24,940 nucleotides of DNA from Zygnema circumcarinatum (GCA_037447605.1 CM074815.1:2693020-2717959); one strand, 5' to 3'; shown: positions 10,307 to 23,473, numbered from the stretch's first letter. The notes: generated by a model from the sequence alone, not told the origin. Translations and numbers: made by a program.

Positions 10307-11492
10307 GGGGAGTCAGACCTTGACCATTGCTTACGAAATTCCCGAATTCCATCTACTAAAAGTCACTTCGTCCGTGTACGAATTCCGGGTCGGGATCCGC
10401 CGCTCCGCCGTTCCCAGCCGTACTAAAATGCGTACCTAATCAATGCTTAATTCGCCCGACAGACTTACGAAATTGATTCGGCGATGGTCAAGGTCCCTCT
10501 CATCCCGACCTGGATTTTTCACACGAAACTTTCACTTTTCGTATAAGGAAGGGTAGTGATATTTCCACCCCTTTTTTGGATCCAAACACCCTTTCCCGGC
10601 CGGGCAGATTTCTAAAAGGATTAAAAACGTAAAATGCTTTTTTCACACCTTTTTGGAATCGATACCCACCCTCCATCGGCAGATTTTATTTTTGCGAAAC
10701 AAGGAAAATGATAACCCGTCACCCCATTTTGAATATCCCGCTTACCTGAATTTCACTTTTTACTATTTGATCTGCAGTCGGGCTCGGTCACAGCGAATGG
10801 CACGTGCCCACGTATCCCGCCAAAGTCGCCTCAAAAGTTGTTTCGTACAAATGTCGTACGGTCGCAACTTTGAGGAACCCAAAATTTCGTACATTGAGAG
10901 CTTGGACCAATCAAAATTTCCACGTCAAAAGTGTAACACGTGGCACCTGTTGATTGGCTGGGAGCTAACAATGACGAGATCTCGGGCCGATTGACGCGCG
11001 CACTCGCACGTGCGATTCGGCTTTGACGGGACTCGTGGGCGCTTTCCATTCGCTAAGATCGAGCCCGGTTGCAGATCGAACGGTGACCTGCAGTGATGCG
11101 ATCTGCGAGGGAATCGACAGCTGCGATTGACACACACGTGTGAAGGACGGACACCGGCGAACAATCTCGTGGCGGACGGATCTTCCACTTCGAGCGGATT
11201 CGGGCTGGCAGATATTTCTTTCCCTCAAAAAAAAATTTCAGCTAGGCGGGATACAGTATTCAAAATGCAGTGACGGGGTATCATTTTCCTTGGTTAGCAA
11301 AAATAAAATCAGCCGACGGAAGAAGGTGGGTATCGATTCCAAAAAGGTGTGAAAAAAGCATTTTCCGTTTTTAATCCCTTTTGAAATCTGCCCGGCCGGG
11401 AAGGGGTGTTTGGATCCAAAAAAGGGGTGGAAATATCACTACCCATAAGGAATTCGGGAATTTCGTAAGCGATGGTCAAGGTCTGACTCCCC
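10307..11492. mobile_element. Family A inverted-repeat element, split by a family B insertion
   Basis: The left end (10307-10350) and right end (11449-11492) are inverted copies over 44 bases with one mismatch, starting GGGGAGTCAGACCTTGACCA. Removing the family B insertion and one target copy leaves about 284 bases, close to the second copy at 20809-21098. No coding capacity, so non-autonomous. Superfamily not determined. Confidence 0.8.
10551..11444. mobile_element. Family B fold-back element with perfect 8-bp target duplication
   Basis: Inverted arms of about 200 bases begin GGGTAGTGATATTTCCACCC at both ends. The flanks carry identical ATAAGGAA (10543-10550 and 11445-11452). An 8-bp duplication points to a hAT-type insertion. 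Each arm contains about three diverged ~75-bp units ending near GGCAGATTT. No transposase is encoded. It interrupts family A, so it is younger. Confidence 0.85.
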
Positions 11493-11718
11493 CTATTGAC
11501 TCAAAATGTCACCTGTCACTAAGATGTCACCTGATCTGACAAGAATCAAAAATCAGTAAACGACACGTCTTGACCGTACAATGTCTCACTGGCAGACAAA
11601 TTTGTCAGTTGACCGTTCGACGCCGACGATCCGGAACGGACCGGAAGGTATCCGAACAGTGGCACTCGGTCAAGAAACTGTTGTACGGAACTAGAGACCG
11701 TACACCGTTTTGGACATA

Positions 11719-12224
11719 CAGTAGGACCCCATCATATTTTCCACCTCAACATTTGCGTCACCAATAAATTCGCACCAATTTTGCCGAAACCACTTTTTTG
11801 TACGGTAACTTCATGTTAGCCGTACAAACCGTACTAACCGTACTAACCGTACTAGCCGTACTAGCTGTACTAGCCGTCACGGGCTTACGCAAAACACACC
11901 TATTCTCCCCGCACGTGCCGCCGTCAGAGGCGCTCGCTCTTCTCCCCTTCTTCTTGGATTCGATACGATACGATACGGTACGATACAATAAGAAACTCCC
12001 CGATACGGTACTATCCGTACTAGCTGTAGTAGCCGATGCTAAACGATACAGTACGATACAGTACGATACGGTACGATATAGTGCGATACGATACGTACGG
12101 ACTCACATAAACTCTAACGTAATACCGCCCGTCTATTGGTAACACAGACCTGATATTTGCCAAAAACAATATTTTCGCCGGATTTTCGCGAAACCCAGGT
12201 GGAAAATATGATGGGGTCCTACTG
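11719..12224. mobile_element. Family C MITE, copy 1 (pogo-like, TA target)
   Basis: Ends are perfect inverted repeats (28 bases, starting CAGTAGGACCCCATCATATT), flanked by TA at both sides (11717-11718, 12225-12226). CAGTAG(G/A)ACC-type ends and a TA target are typical of pogo/Tigger-like Tc1-mariner elements. The interior has GTACTAGCC-like and CGATACGATAC tandem repeats and no coding sequence. Confidence 0.85.
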
Positions 12225-12226
12225 TA

Positions 12227-12760
12227 CAGTCGGCGGTCCTCGTATTTACCACGCCAAGGAGTGCGCCCTCAATATTTTCGCCCCAATTTTGCCGAAACCA
12301 CTTTTTTGTACGGTAACTTGTGCTAGCCGTACTGTCCGTACTGTCTGTACTATCCGTTACGGGCTTACGCAAAACTCACCTAATCTCCCCGCTCGTGCCG
12401 CCGTAAGAGGCGCTCGCTCTTCTCCCCGTCTTCTTGACTTCGATACGATACGATACGATATGTTCAATACGATACGAAACTCCCCGATACGGTACTATCC
12501 GTAGTACGGCATCATCAATGAGACGAACAACATAGTCCTAAAAACTCCGCTTATGCGTCACGATATGTCACGATACGATACGATGCTAAATGATACAGTA
12601 CGATACGGTACGATATTGTACGGTAGGCTACGTACGGTCCAACATGAACTCTAACATAATACCGCCCGTCTATTCGTAACACGAACCTTATATATGCAAA
12701 TTTAATATTTTCGCCTCATTTTACCCGGAACAAGGGTGGAAAATATGAGGACCCTGACTG
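12227..12760. mobile_element. Family C MITE, copy 2, abutting copy 1
   Basis: Begins CAGTCGGCGGTCCTCGTATT straight after the TA that ends copy 1, and ends with the inverted counterpart AATATGAGGACCCTGACTG. The interior matches copy 1 closely (acttttttgtacggtaactt, tacgggcttacgcaaaac, cgatacgatac, taataccgcccgtctatt). The right flank is AC rather than TA. Confidence 0.8.
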
Positions 12761-12782
12761 ACTCTCTAGACTCTCTAGACTG

Positions 12783-13178
12783 AGGGTGGGGGTCCATCAG
12801 CGTTTGCCTGTACCGCCACATCGGATTAGAGTCATGAAGGGAGAATTGCGGGTTCCATCAGAGGTCACGCGAGCCAATCAGCGGACGCCACGCTGCGGCG
12901 CACGATTGGCCACGCCAGGGCGGCTGTGCGCCAGCGTGGCCGCCGTACCCCCGTGGCATCTCGAACGGATCTTCAACGCCACGCGGCGGCGCACGATTGG
13001 AAAACTCAGGCGTACTTCCCCAAAACTCACTTCAGAGGGTATGTTCTGGGGAACTACGCCTGTACCTCCACGTCGGGCCTAGTCGGTCCTAGTCGGCGCC
13101 ACGACGGCGCCACATCATCCTCCAAAACTACGCCTGTACCTCCACGTCGGCGAAAAAACGCTGATGGACCCCCACCCT
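12783..13178. mobile_element. Family D inverted-repeat element
   Basis: 23-base perfect inverted ends (AGGGTGGGGGTCCATCAGCG...) at 12783-12805 and 13156-13178. The interior is GC-rich, with GCCTGTACCTCCACGTCGG repeated and a CCACGC.GCGGCGCACGATTGG motif twice. Both flanks hold AGACTCTCTAG strings; an exact target duplication is unclear. No coding sequence. Confidence 0.65.
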
Positions 13179-13196
13179 GAGACTGTAGACTCTCTA

Positions 13197-13540
13197 GCGG
13201 ATAACGAACTAGACGCGGAGCATGAAGCGACAAGGTCAAGGTTGGTCGCGCGAACAATGCGACGCGATAAGTTCCGGGACCGTGACGTGACGAATCGGAG
13301 TATTCGCGCGCGCGGCGCGACGTGTCAAGTTTCGGGCGAAACGAGCGGGGGCGCGCACGGGCGCGCGAAACTGTACGGACGCCAAACGAAAAAAAAAAAC
13401 ATCGAATTGGCGGACGGCGATGCGCTACGCGAGCGCGGCCGGAATTCGGACGGCAGCCGGAAAAGCGCTAAGGGCCGTAGAGACAGACGTCATGGTCCTT
13501 GCACGCCGGCGGACGTGACACGGGTCACGTGCTGCTGCAC
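13197..13540. other. GC-rich stretch without a recognised gene
   Basis: CG-dense sequence with many GCGCG strings. The only long frame is compositionally biased (Arg, Gly, Asp) and has no recognisable domain. It may be upstream LTR or promoter sequence of the retroelement that follows. Confidence 0.3.
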
Positions 13541-13962
13541 CTACATAAGCTGCCTTGCAGCGCTACTTTTCATAACCTCCATACTCACAATAGAAACAGT
13601 GTGCAGCAGGATGAAACGTTCAAGAACCTCATAGTGACACCAATGGAGGGTGTGTAGCGAGCTGAGGGAGTATGTAGTCGGAGGTGTGCTATCATAAGGA
13701 CAAGTAAGTGGAGTAGTGTAAGCAAGGTGTAGTAGTGTGGCACTGCTAAATTCCTTTGTACACATTCCAATAAAATAGGAGTTTTATGCCTAGTGGGCCT
13801 TTCCTTATCCTGCTGTTCATTCTTATCTCTTGCACATATGTCTTGAGCATTCTTGTCGTGAACTACTGCATAAAAGATGTCAACGATCAGTGAAACAGGT
13901 GGAGGCGACTTGGTAGAGGGGAGATTCGCCATGTCCGAATCTCCAACAAGTGGTATCAGAGC
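13541..13962 (+). mobile_element. LTR end with tRNA-Met primer-binding site
   Basis: TGGTATCAGAGC at 13951-13962 is the standard plant initiator-tRNA-Met primer site. It follows CTCCAACA, an LTR-like CA end at 13948. Upstream are a poly(A) signal AATAAA (13769-13774) and a TATA-like TACATAAG (13542-13549), in the order expected of an LTR. The LTR start was not located and no gag is seen downstream, so this is a remnant. Confidence 0.55.
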
Positions 13963-14017
13963 CACATCGAGTGGTATCTGATTCACAACACTAATGTTCC
14001 GAGAATAGGTCGCGGTC

Positions 14018-14462
14018 TATAACAAACCTGCCCTCAACAGGGTTCAAACACAAGACCTCCCGATACCCACACCAGTGTTTCACCATTAAAAGGCAACCGC
14101 GGATGTAAGTACTAGGCCATACAACCCATGTATAGTGTTTCGCTACATTCCTCCTCACCTAAACTGGGCTCGTCCTCGAGCGCACTCAAGGGTTTTTACA
14201 AGCAGCGTTCAAGCTCCTTCAACACATGAGGGGACCGTACGGTTCAGACCCTCTAGCCAACCATACCATGCTCAGAAATCACGGTGTTTTTAGGGTGGAT
14301 CACAAATACCGGGCGTTAGGCTTTGATACCAATGTAACAAACCCGCCCTCAGCAGGGTTCGAACACAAGACCTCTTGATACCCACACCAATGTTTTACCA
14401 TTAAAAGGCAATCGTGGATGTAAGTACTAGGCCATACAACCCATGTATAGCGTTTTGCTACA
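14018..14462 (-). mobile_element. TRIM-like miniature LTR retrotransposon
   Basis: Two 130-base direct repeats (14018-14147, 14333-14462), about 90% identical by eye, bracket a 185-base core. The right copy starts TGTAACA and ends GCTACA. Read on the minus strand, TGGTATCAAAGC (14331-14320) follows the right repeat as a tRNA-Met primer site with one mismatch, and AGGTGAGGAGGAA (14160-14148) precedes the left repeat as a polypurine tract. It has no coding sequence. The flanking 5 bases (CGGTC, TGATC) do not match. The B-box-like GGGTTCGAACAC in the repeats leaves a SINE-like origin as an alternative. Confidence 0.75.
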
Positions 14463-14640
14463 TGATCGGTGCACTCTACTACAACATAGGTCGGCCTCCG
14501 ACTAACAATATAGGTTAGTACAAACGATGTAGGTCAATTCATTAGGAGTGTTTTACACAGTAATATATGGTTATATCAAGATATATCTCAATGCATCGCA
14601 AAATATTGATTTAGTACAGACATTGGACTGAAAAACCGTA
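14463..14640. other. AT-rich spacer, nothing recognised
   Basis: Lies between the TRIM-like element and family C copy 3. No exon, repeat or motif that I can support. Confidence 0.3.
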
Positions 14641-15033
14641 CAGTACCCCCCCTAATATTTTCCACCCAGGTACTTCTGTTACCCAAGAAATTTGCCCTGA
14701 TTTTGAGGAAACTACTTTTAGTACGGTAAGTCTGTGTTCATGTATTAGGGGTGTTAACCTAACCTGAACTATTTTTCAATATTGTACAAATTTGTTGATC
14801 GAAACGGGTTTCAAACATGGGTCGCGCTATTCTGCTGTACAATAAGTACGGATAAAATCTCTAAATTGTACGATATATGCACAGCACTAAAAGGAGCTCG
14901 CGACAAGCCCGCTCGGGCGGCCATCCACTTCCGTACAGAGAGGAATAGTACGGCTGCAGGCCGATCTCTAACATAATACCGCCCGCCTATTGTTGACACA
15001 GACTTCCTTACATTTTCAAATTCCAAGATTTTT
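14641..15033. mobile_element. Family C MITE, copy 3, right end missing
   Basis: Starts CAGTACCCCCCCTAATATTT after TA (14639-14640). It shares the GAAACTACTTTTAGTACGGTAA and AACATAATACCGCCCGCCTATT blocks of the family, but stops at a G-rich tract before the expected right terminal repeat. Confidence 0.7.
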
Positions 15034-15119
15034 AGGGGAGGGAGGGGAGGGGTGGGGAGGACAAGGCAGGGGAGGGGGGGAAGGGGGGGAGGGGAGGGGA
15101 AGGGAGGGGAAGGGAGAGG
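15034..15119. repeat. G-rich tract with G-quadruplex potential
   Basis: GGGGAGGGAGGGGAGGGG followed by many more G3-G8 runs separated by one or two A or T. It marks the junction between truncated family C copy 3 and the gypsy integrase relic. Confidence 0.85.
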
Positions 15120-15141
15120 ATTATGGTACGACGATCAGTAG

Positions 15142-15606
15142 TTGGTCCTACCCAAGGCCGGAATTGTACGTCAACTCATTCTGAGTGAGCTACATGATCC
15201 TCCGTATAGGGGTCACATGGGTGTTGCCAAAAGCCGTGAAGCACTACTCCATGAGTTTTGGTGGCCTGGACTCACGAAGGATGTGGAGGCCTATGTACTC
15301 GCATGTCCAACTTGTCAACGCAACAAACCACGCACTGGCAAGATTCCTGGCCAGTTGCAACCTCTCACTCCTCCATTTTGAAAGTGGGAAACTGTGGTTA
15401 TGGATCTGATCACAGATCTTCGTGTGACACCTCAGGGTCATGACTCCATCTTCATGTTCGTTGACCGACTTAGTAAAATGGTGCACTTTGCACTTACTAC
15501 TGAAACAGCTAGGGCCGACGAAGTTACATGGTTGTATGTTGACAAAGTGTGGAGCCAACATGAACTACAGTCAGTGATAGTGGAGCACGCTAGAGGTAAG
15601 CATAGG
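15142..15606 (+). pseudogene. Ty3/gypsy integrase fragment, broken
   Basis: The reading frame gives an HHCC zinc finger (HDPPYRGH ... CPTCQRNK), then TGA at 15379-15381, then in the same frame the start of the integrase core (VVMDLITDL with the first catalytic Asp, FVDRLSKMVHF). The family's IVSDRD block reads VIVEHA, so the second catalytic Asp is lost, and similarity ends near 15606. The element is dead and lacks reverse transcriptase, RNase H and gag here. Confidence 0.85.
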
Positions 15607-15679
15607 CCTTTTGTCTCGACTGGGCCACTAGTAGGGTCTGCCGTGCCCTCGTATACATCTTCTTGTTTCCGTTGAGTTG

Positions 15680-16433
15680 TTCTATTGCATTCTGTGTGCT
15701 CTGTATGTCCACATCTTGTGAGTGTGATTGAGCAAGTCATTGATGATGTCTAGTTTTACCGAGGGTAGAGGAGAGGTGGCAGCACCACGGAAGGACAACG
15801 CTGCACCAACAAGAACATGGAAGCGAGAAAGGGATATGAGTTGCGAGCGACATCTGAAGTACATCACATGTAGCACTTTTGAAAGATGTCGCATTAGTCA
15901 ACAAATATGCCATTTCAAAAATTTCGGGAGCAACCCGGAGGCGTCACTCTCCCAACAATACAAAAAGGCTTCAACTACCTACTTTTCATCGGGAGGAACC
16001 CCCACTAAATTCGGCTATGTACAACTGAATTTTCTGCTCTAAAACCTACCACATTGTACTGAATGGAAAAACGTTCCACGAAAATATGGAACGATTTCTT
16101 GATCTCATTGGCTATGCTCTATACTGTCCTCTACACCGCCGTCTAGAGGTGGATGCGGATCCACGGATGTCGTCGGGGGGACTTAGGTCCCCCTCAGGTT
16201 TTAAAAAGAAGACTGACTTGAACAATATCCCCTCGAATTTCTTAACTCACTGGCCAGCCCCCCCCCCTAAACAGTACTGTTGGATCCGACCATGCACGCG
16301 AACATGTGATTGTGCATGCGCGCATGGACCACTCCATGCAACCCACGTCTACAATTGCGCTCTACAACAACAACTTGAGCAGAGCGGAGCTTCATAGGAT
16401 ATGAAAAACCAATTCAAGCAAAGTCAAGTCAAA
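15680..16433. other. Region between retroelement relic and esterase 3' end
   Basis: Contains an open frame of 104 codons (15728-16042, plus) and one of 103 codons (16086-16397) with no recognised domain. The second crosses a CATGCACGCG-rich stretch (16290-16330). The part next to 16434 should hold the esterase 3' UTR; no clear poly(A) signal is seen. Confidence 0.35.
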
Positions 16434-19988
<3,555 letters not shown>

Positions 19989-20079
19989 GGATCGCCTGGG
20001 GGGAAAGGGAGGAAAGGAATGGCAATGCAGGACAGATGGATACCGGCAATATGAGGCGTGGAGAACGAGGGGGAGGAAG

Positions 20080-20225
20080 AGGACAGGGAGAGCTCGTGAG
20101 GGAGAGAGAACGGGTAAGGGAGAGGGAGAGAGAGAGAGGGAGAGAGGGAGAGGGAGGGAGATAGGGAGAGGGAGAGGGAGGGAAAGGGAGGGAGAAGGCG
20201 GGGGAGGGATGGGAGGGATAGGAGG
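20080..20225. repeat. GA/CT-rich tract in the probable esterase 5' UTR
   Basis: GAGGGAGAG-type repeats directly upstream of the esterase start. On the gene strand it is a pyrimidine-rich leader. Frames through it encode Leu-Ser-Pro runs only. Confidence 0.85.
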
Positions 20226-20250
20226 TAGTGGGAGGAGGGGTGAGCGGCGA

Positions 20251-20260
20251 GCATATAAGT
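20251..20260 (-). promoter_or_regulatory. TATA-like box upstream of the esterase
   Basis: The minus-strand sequence ACTTATATGC lies about 265 bases upstream of the esterase ATG, before a long CT-rich leader (20100-20220). Position and composition suit a TATA box with a pyrimidine-rich 5' UTR. No transcript evidence is available. Confidence 0.3.
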
Positions 20261-20509
20261 GAGAGCCGGTCGCTAAAAGCAACTTTTGGTCGCCTCACAC
20301 GTGGCGCGTTGTGGGGGCGTACGGTCAGTCCGTAAATGACGCGGGCTTGTCAGTGCGCAGTTGTGTACAGTAGTGCTTATTGGAGTTGGCGTACGGCAAT
20401 TCTGGAACTATGCAGGCGGCTGCGAGACGCTGATTGGTGGATGTACTGTGCGGTCGCATCTGATTGGTTGGTCAAGATTTTTTTTACATGTTGTTTTGTG
20501 CGTTTACTT

Positions 20510-20680
20510 TTGTATCCCTTGGCTTTTGTTCACCCTCCAATTTTCAATATCCTCCCCCCTGGATGTTTTTTTTCTGACAAAAGCATCGGCCTGCCCGAAT
20601 CCGATGGAGTGGAAGATCCGTCCGCCACGAGATCGTTCGCGGTTGTCCGTCTTTTACACGTGCGGTGAATCTCAACCGTC
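20510..20680. repeat. Family B-related fragment
   Basis: 20585-20672 closely matches the reverse complement of about 11130-11217 inside the family B element (AGTGGAAGATCCGTCCGCCA shared, then GTCCGTC...ACACGTG). The preceding TTCACCCTCCAATTTTCAAT resembles an arm unit. It runs directly into the esterase exon copy. Confidence 0.6.
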
Positions 20681-20800
20681 CCCACTTGTAGACCCATGTG
20701 GGCGCCTCGTCCAAGTAATCGGAGCGCGCCATGTGGCGGTTTTTGCACTATCAGTTGGAGGCACCGCTCAGGATCTGAACGACCCGGGCCAGGTTCGGCT
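20681..20800 (-). pseudogene. Duplicated esterase exon 8 fragment, 3' part
   Basis: Matches the esterase at about 17025-17147: TAGACCCATGTGGGCGCCTC and GCTCAGGATCTGAACGA are shared with small changes. Reading YLDEAPTWVY and MARSDY shows the same residues, but indels in the middle break the frame. The rest of the exon lies at 23065, separated by about 2.26 kb of transposons. Confidence 0.85.
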
Positions 20801-20808
20801 TGTTGTAT

Positions 20809-21098
20809 GGGGAGTCAGACCTTGACCATCGCCTGCGAATTCAAAGATTCCCCCTGCGAAAAGGTATTGATTTCGATTGCAGAATTCGGATCGGAAACCG
20901 CGGCTTCCCCCGAACCTGTCTGTCCCGTCCGTACTTCGAAATAGGTTACAAAATGAGATACAGGCTCGGCGCCCGAGCCTGTCGAACGTCCACTTTTGGC
21001 GAAAAAGGCCTGCCGTACAACGCGGAATTGGCCCGACGGGCTCGCGGAATTGGCCCGACGGGCTCGCGGAATTGGTTTGGCGCTGGTCAAGGTCTGAC
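20809..21098. mobile_element. Family A element, copy 2
   Basis: Left end GGGGAGTCAGACCTTGACCA is identical to the 10307 copy, and the right end (GCTGGTCAAGGTCTGAC) is its inverted counterpart, cut just before the last bases by the family C insertion. The interior carries GGAATTGGCCCGACGGGCTC in tandem. It sits inside the duplicated esterase exon. Confidence 0.8.
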
Positions 21099-21100
21099 TA

Positions 21101-22159
21101 CAGTAGGGGGTCCTCATATTTTCGCCATGGTTTTGGCAAACATGGGGCGAAAATCTTGATTTTGCAAATATAAGGTTCTTGTTAGCAATAGGCCGGCGGT
21201 ATTATGTTAGAGTTCATGTATAATCGTACGTGTCGAACCGTTCCATATCGTACCGTATCGTACAGTTTTGAGAAATTTCGTATCGTATCGTACCGTATCG
21301 AAGCCAAGAAGAAGGGGAGAGGAGCGAGCGCCTCTTACGGTGGCACGTGCGGGAAGATTCGGTGAGTTTTTTGCTTAAGCCCGTAACCGCTAGTACAGCA
21401 AGTACGGCAAGTACGGCTAGTACAACTAAAAAAGTACGGCTAGGACGGCTAGTACTGACAGTACGGCTAACACAGAGTTACAAAAAAGTACAAAAAAGTA
21501 GTTTCGGCAAAATCAGGGCGAATTTCTTGGGAACGCACTGAATTATATGAAAATGATACAGCCACCCCACTTTTTGGATATCCGCGCCCCCTTTCGGGAA
21601 AATTTGTACTTTCATCTTGGCTAATCACGCCCCCCCCTTGGATCTTTCGGGAGGAGAGATCTTGTAGACAATCGGACCCCGCGCCTCGCGCGCAGGATCC
21701 GACCGTGCACCGACGTACGGCATCGTGGCGTGGCCCGCGAGATGCGGCGAGCCTACGGAAACGTTGTCCTCACCTGACCCTTTTGGGTCAGAGGTTGCCA
21801 CGTGGCAGTCTGCCATTGGACATCCCTGCTTCCGGTCCCCCATGCCGACTAGTGTGGGTCGAAGGGAGCACAGCAAAAAGAGCAAAAAGCTATCGGCATG
21901 GGGGACCGGAAGCAGGGCTGTCCAATGGCAGACTGCCACGTGGCTACCTCAATTCCAAATGGGTCAGGTGAGGACAACGTTTCCGTAGGCTCGCCGCATC
22001 TCGCGGGAAGATCTCTCCTCCCGAAAGATCCAAGGGGGGGGCGTGATAAGCCAAAACGAAAGTACAAATTTTCCCCAAAAGGGGCGCGGATATCCAAAAG
22101 TGGGGCGGCTGTATCATTTTCCGAATTATAGGGTGGAATAATGTGAGGACCCCCTACTG
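21101..22159. mobile_element. Family C MITE, copy 4, interrupted by a hairpin element
   Basis: Ends CAGTAGGGGGTCCTCATATT and TGTGAGGACCCCCTACTG are inverted and flanked by TA (21099-21100, 22160-22161). The interior, in inverted orientation relative to copies 1 and 2, has the CGTATCGTATCG, AGTACGGCTAGTAC and GTTTCGGCAAAAT blocks. A 575-base element is inserted at 21548-22122. Without it and one target copy the element would be about 476 bases. Confidence 0.85.
21548..22122. mobile_element. 575-base hairpin (fold-back) element with 8-bp target duplication
   Basis: GAATTATA flanks both ends (21540-21547, 22123-22130). The terminal GAAAATGATACAGCC is inverted at both ends, and the arms stay complementary to the centre: 21548-21848 pairs with 21893-22122 around a 44-base loop. 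The left arm has about 70 extra bases near 21662-21740. The terminal region resembles family B (CCACCCC.TTTTTGGAT), suggesting one superfamily, probably hAT. No coding sequence. Confidence 0.9.
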
Positions 22160-22161
22160 TA

Positions 22162-23060
22162 CTGTACAGTATAGCCTAGAATTGTACACCGTACGGTCCT
22201 TAGCCATTGTCCCAGGTCCTTAGTAGATTCGGTCACGGCCCGAACAGACAGATAGATTCCGTCGCGTAGTGGGAATACGGACGTCTGACTAGGACACGTG
22301 GAGAGCGGCGATAGGCCGCGCTAACACTGAAGTCTACTTGGAACTGATAAGTGTAGTTTGGACACGTGGCGCATAGCAATAGGCTGTGCGGTCATCTTTT
22401 GTATTGCTTACTGTATTGCTTTAAGCGGACCACCGTACAATATGTCCGGAGCGTACGAGACGCATGGACGTACGGACGTCCAACACAGGCGCTGGAGAGG
22501 TGCGCGCGCGATGGATGCGAAGCTTCGCGGAAGGCTGGCGTTTCCGGTACGGACACTCTCCCCTGGCCATGGCGAGCCTCAGGGTGAGCTCCAGCGCGGT
22601 GCGGGGCGAGAGCTCCGGGAAACGTGGAGCATTTCCAGTGGCATGGAGGCGTGCTGTGTGGCGGCGCGCGGCGGCGCGCGGTGGAATGTGGAGTAGTGCA
22701 GCGCTTAGTGTTAAACTAAGATTTGTTTAAGATTTGATTAACCTGAGAGTTCAACTAAATGCTTGGCTCGTGATGCTGAGTGCAGTTGCCTGGCTGTATG
22801 TGCGGCAGGAAGTAGGGGTCTATTCAGAGCAGAAGTGGAAGCCTGAGGGGTTGACGTTACTGCTTGTTTCTCTTCATACTTAATTAAGGAGTTTTGAGGC
22901 CGGTGGTGCTTTCTCCTTACTTATTCTCTTTCGGTGTTCTGCTTTTTTGAATCATCTGCTTTTCAATGTGTGCACTTGAGGGTTTTCTTGATTCAGACTT
23001 GCAAGCATGTCAGAGAGTGAGAGAGTAGTGGGAGAGACCGGGCCCAAATTGTCAACACGG
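22162..23060. other. Unassigned sequence within the insertion in the esterase copy
   Basis: Left half is CG-rich with GACACGTGG strings (22293, 22361) and CGTACGGACGTCC; right half is AT-richer without long frames. GGCGGCGCGC is duplicated at about 22661-22680. No exon or terminal repeat was found. Confidence 0.35.
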
Positions 23061-23064
23061 CTGA

Positions 23065-23213
23065 GGGTCGGCTGAGGCCCGGGACGCAGGAGGAGAAGGT
23101 AAGAGGGAAGTAAGAATTTTGGAGTGGAGGTGATTCATGTGAAAATTTGAAATGAGTGGAAGAGAGAAAATAAGGGAGCTGTAGATGGGGATGAAGAGGG
23201 GGGAGGGAGGGGG

Positions 23214-23230
<17 letters not shown>
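23065..23230 (-). pseudogene. Duplicated esterase exon 8 start plus intron 7 part
   Basis: GGCTGAGGCCCGGGACGCAG corresponds to the intron 7/exon 8 junction at about 17150-17172, with the acceptor kept. The following sequence (gtgaaaatttgaaatgagtg, agggagctgtagatgggg) matches intron 7 at 17222-17275. A retained intron means a DNA-level copy, not a retrocopy. No exon 7 follows, so the copy is partial. Confidence 0.8.

Positions 23231-23473
<243 letters not shown>

Noticed and set aside
12786-13634. Plus-strand frames of 98-156 codons across family D and the GC-rich stretch
   Set aside because: They start within transposon ends, are Arg-rich and show no domain or splice support.
19989-20282. 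Upstream start for the esterase adding about 98 residues
   Set aside because: The added part is a translated CT tract, and it would bury the signal peptide that begins at 19988.
20361-20825. 154-codon plus-strand frame
   Set aside because: It crosses the family B fragment and the antisense side of the copied esterase exon; no independent domain is seen.
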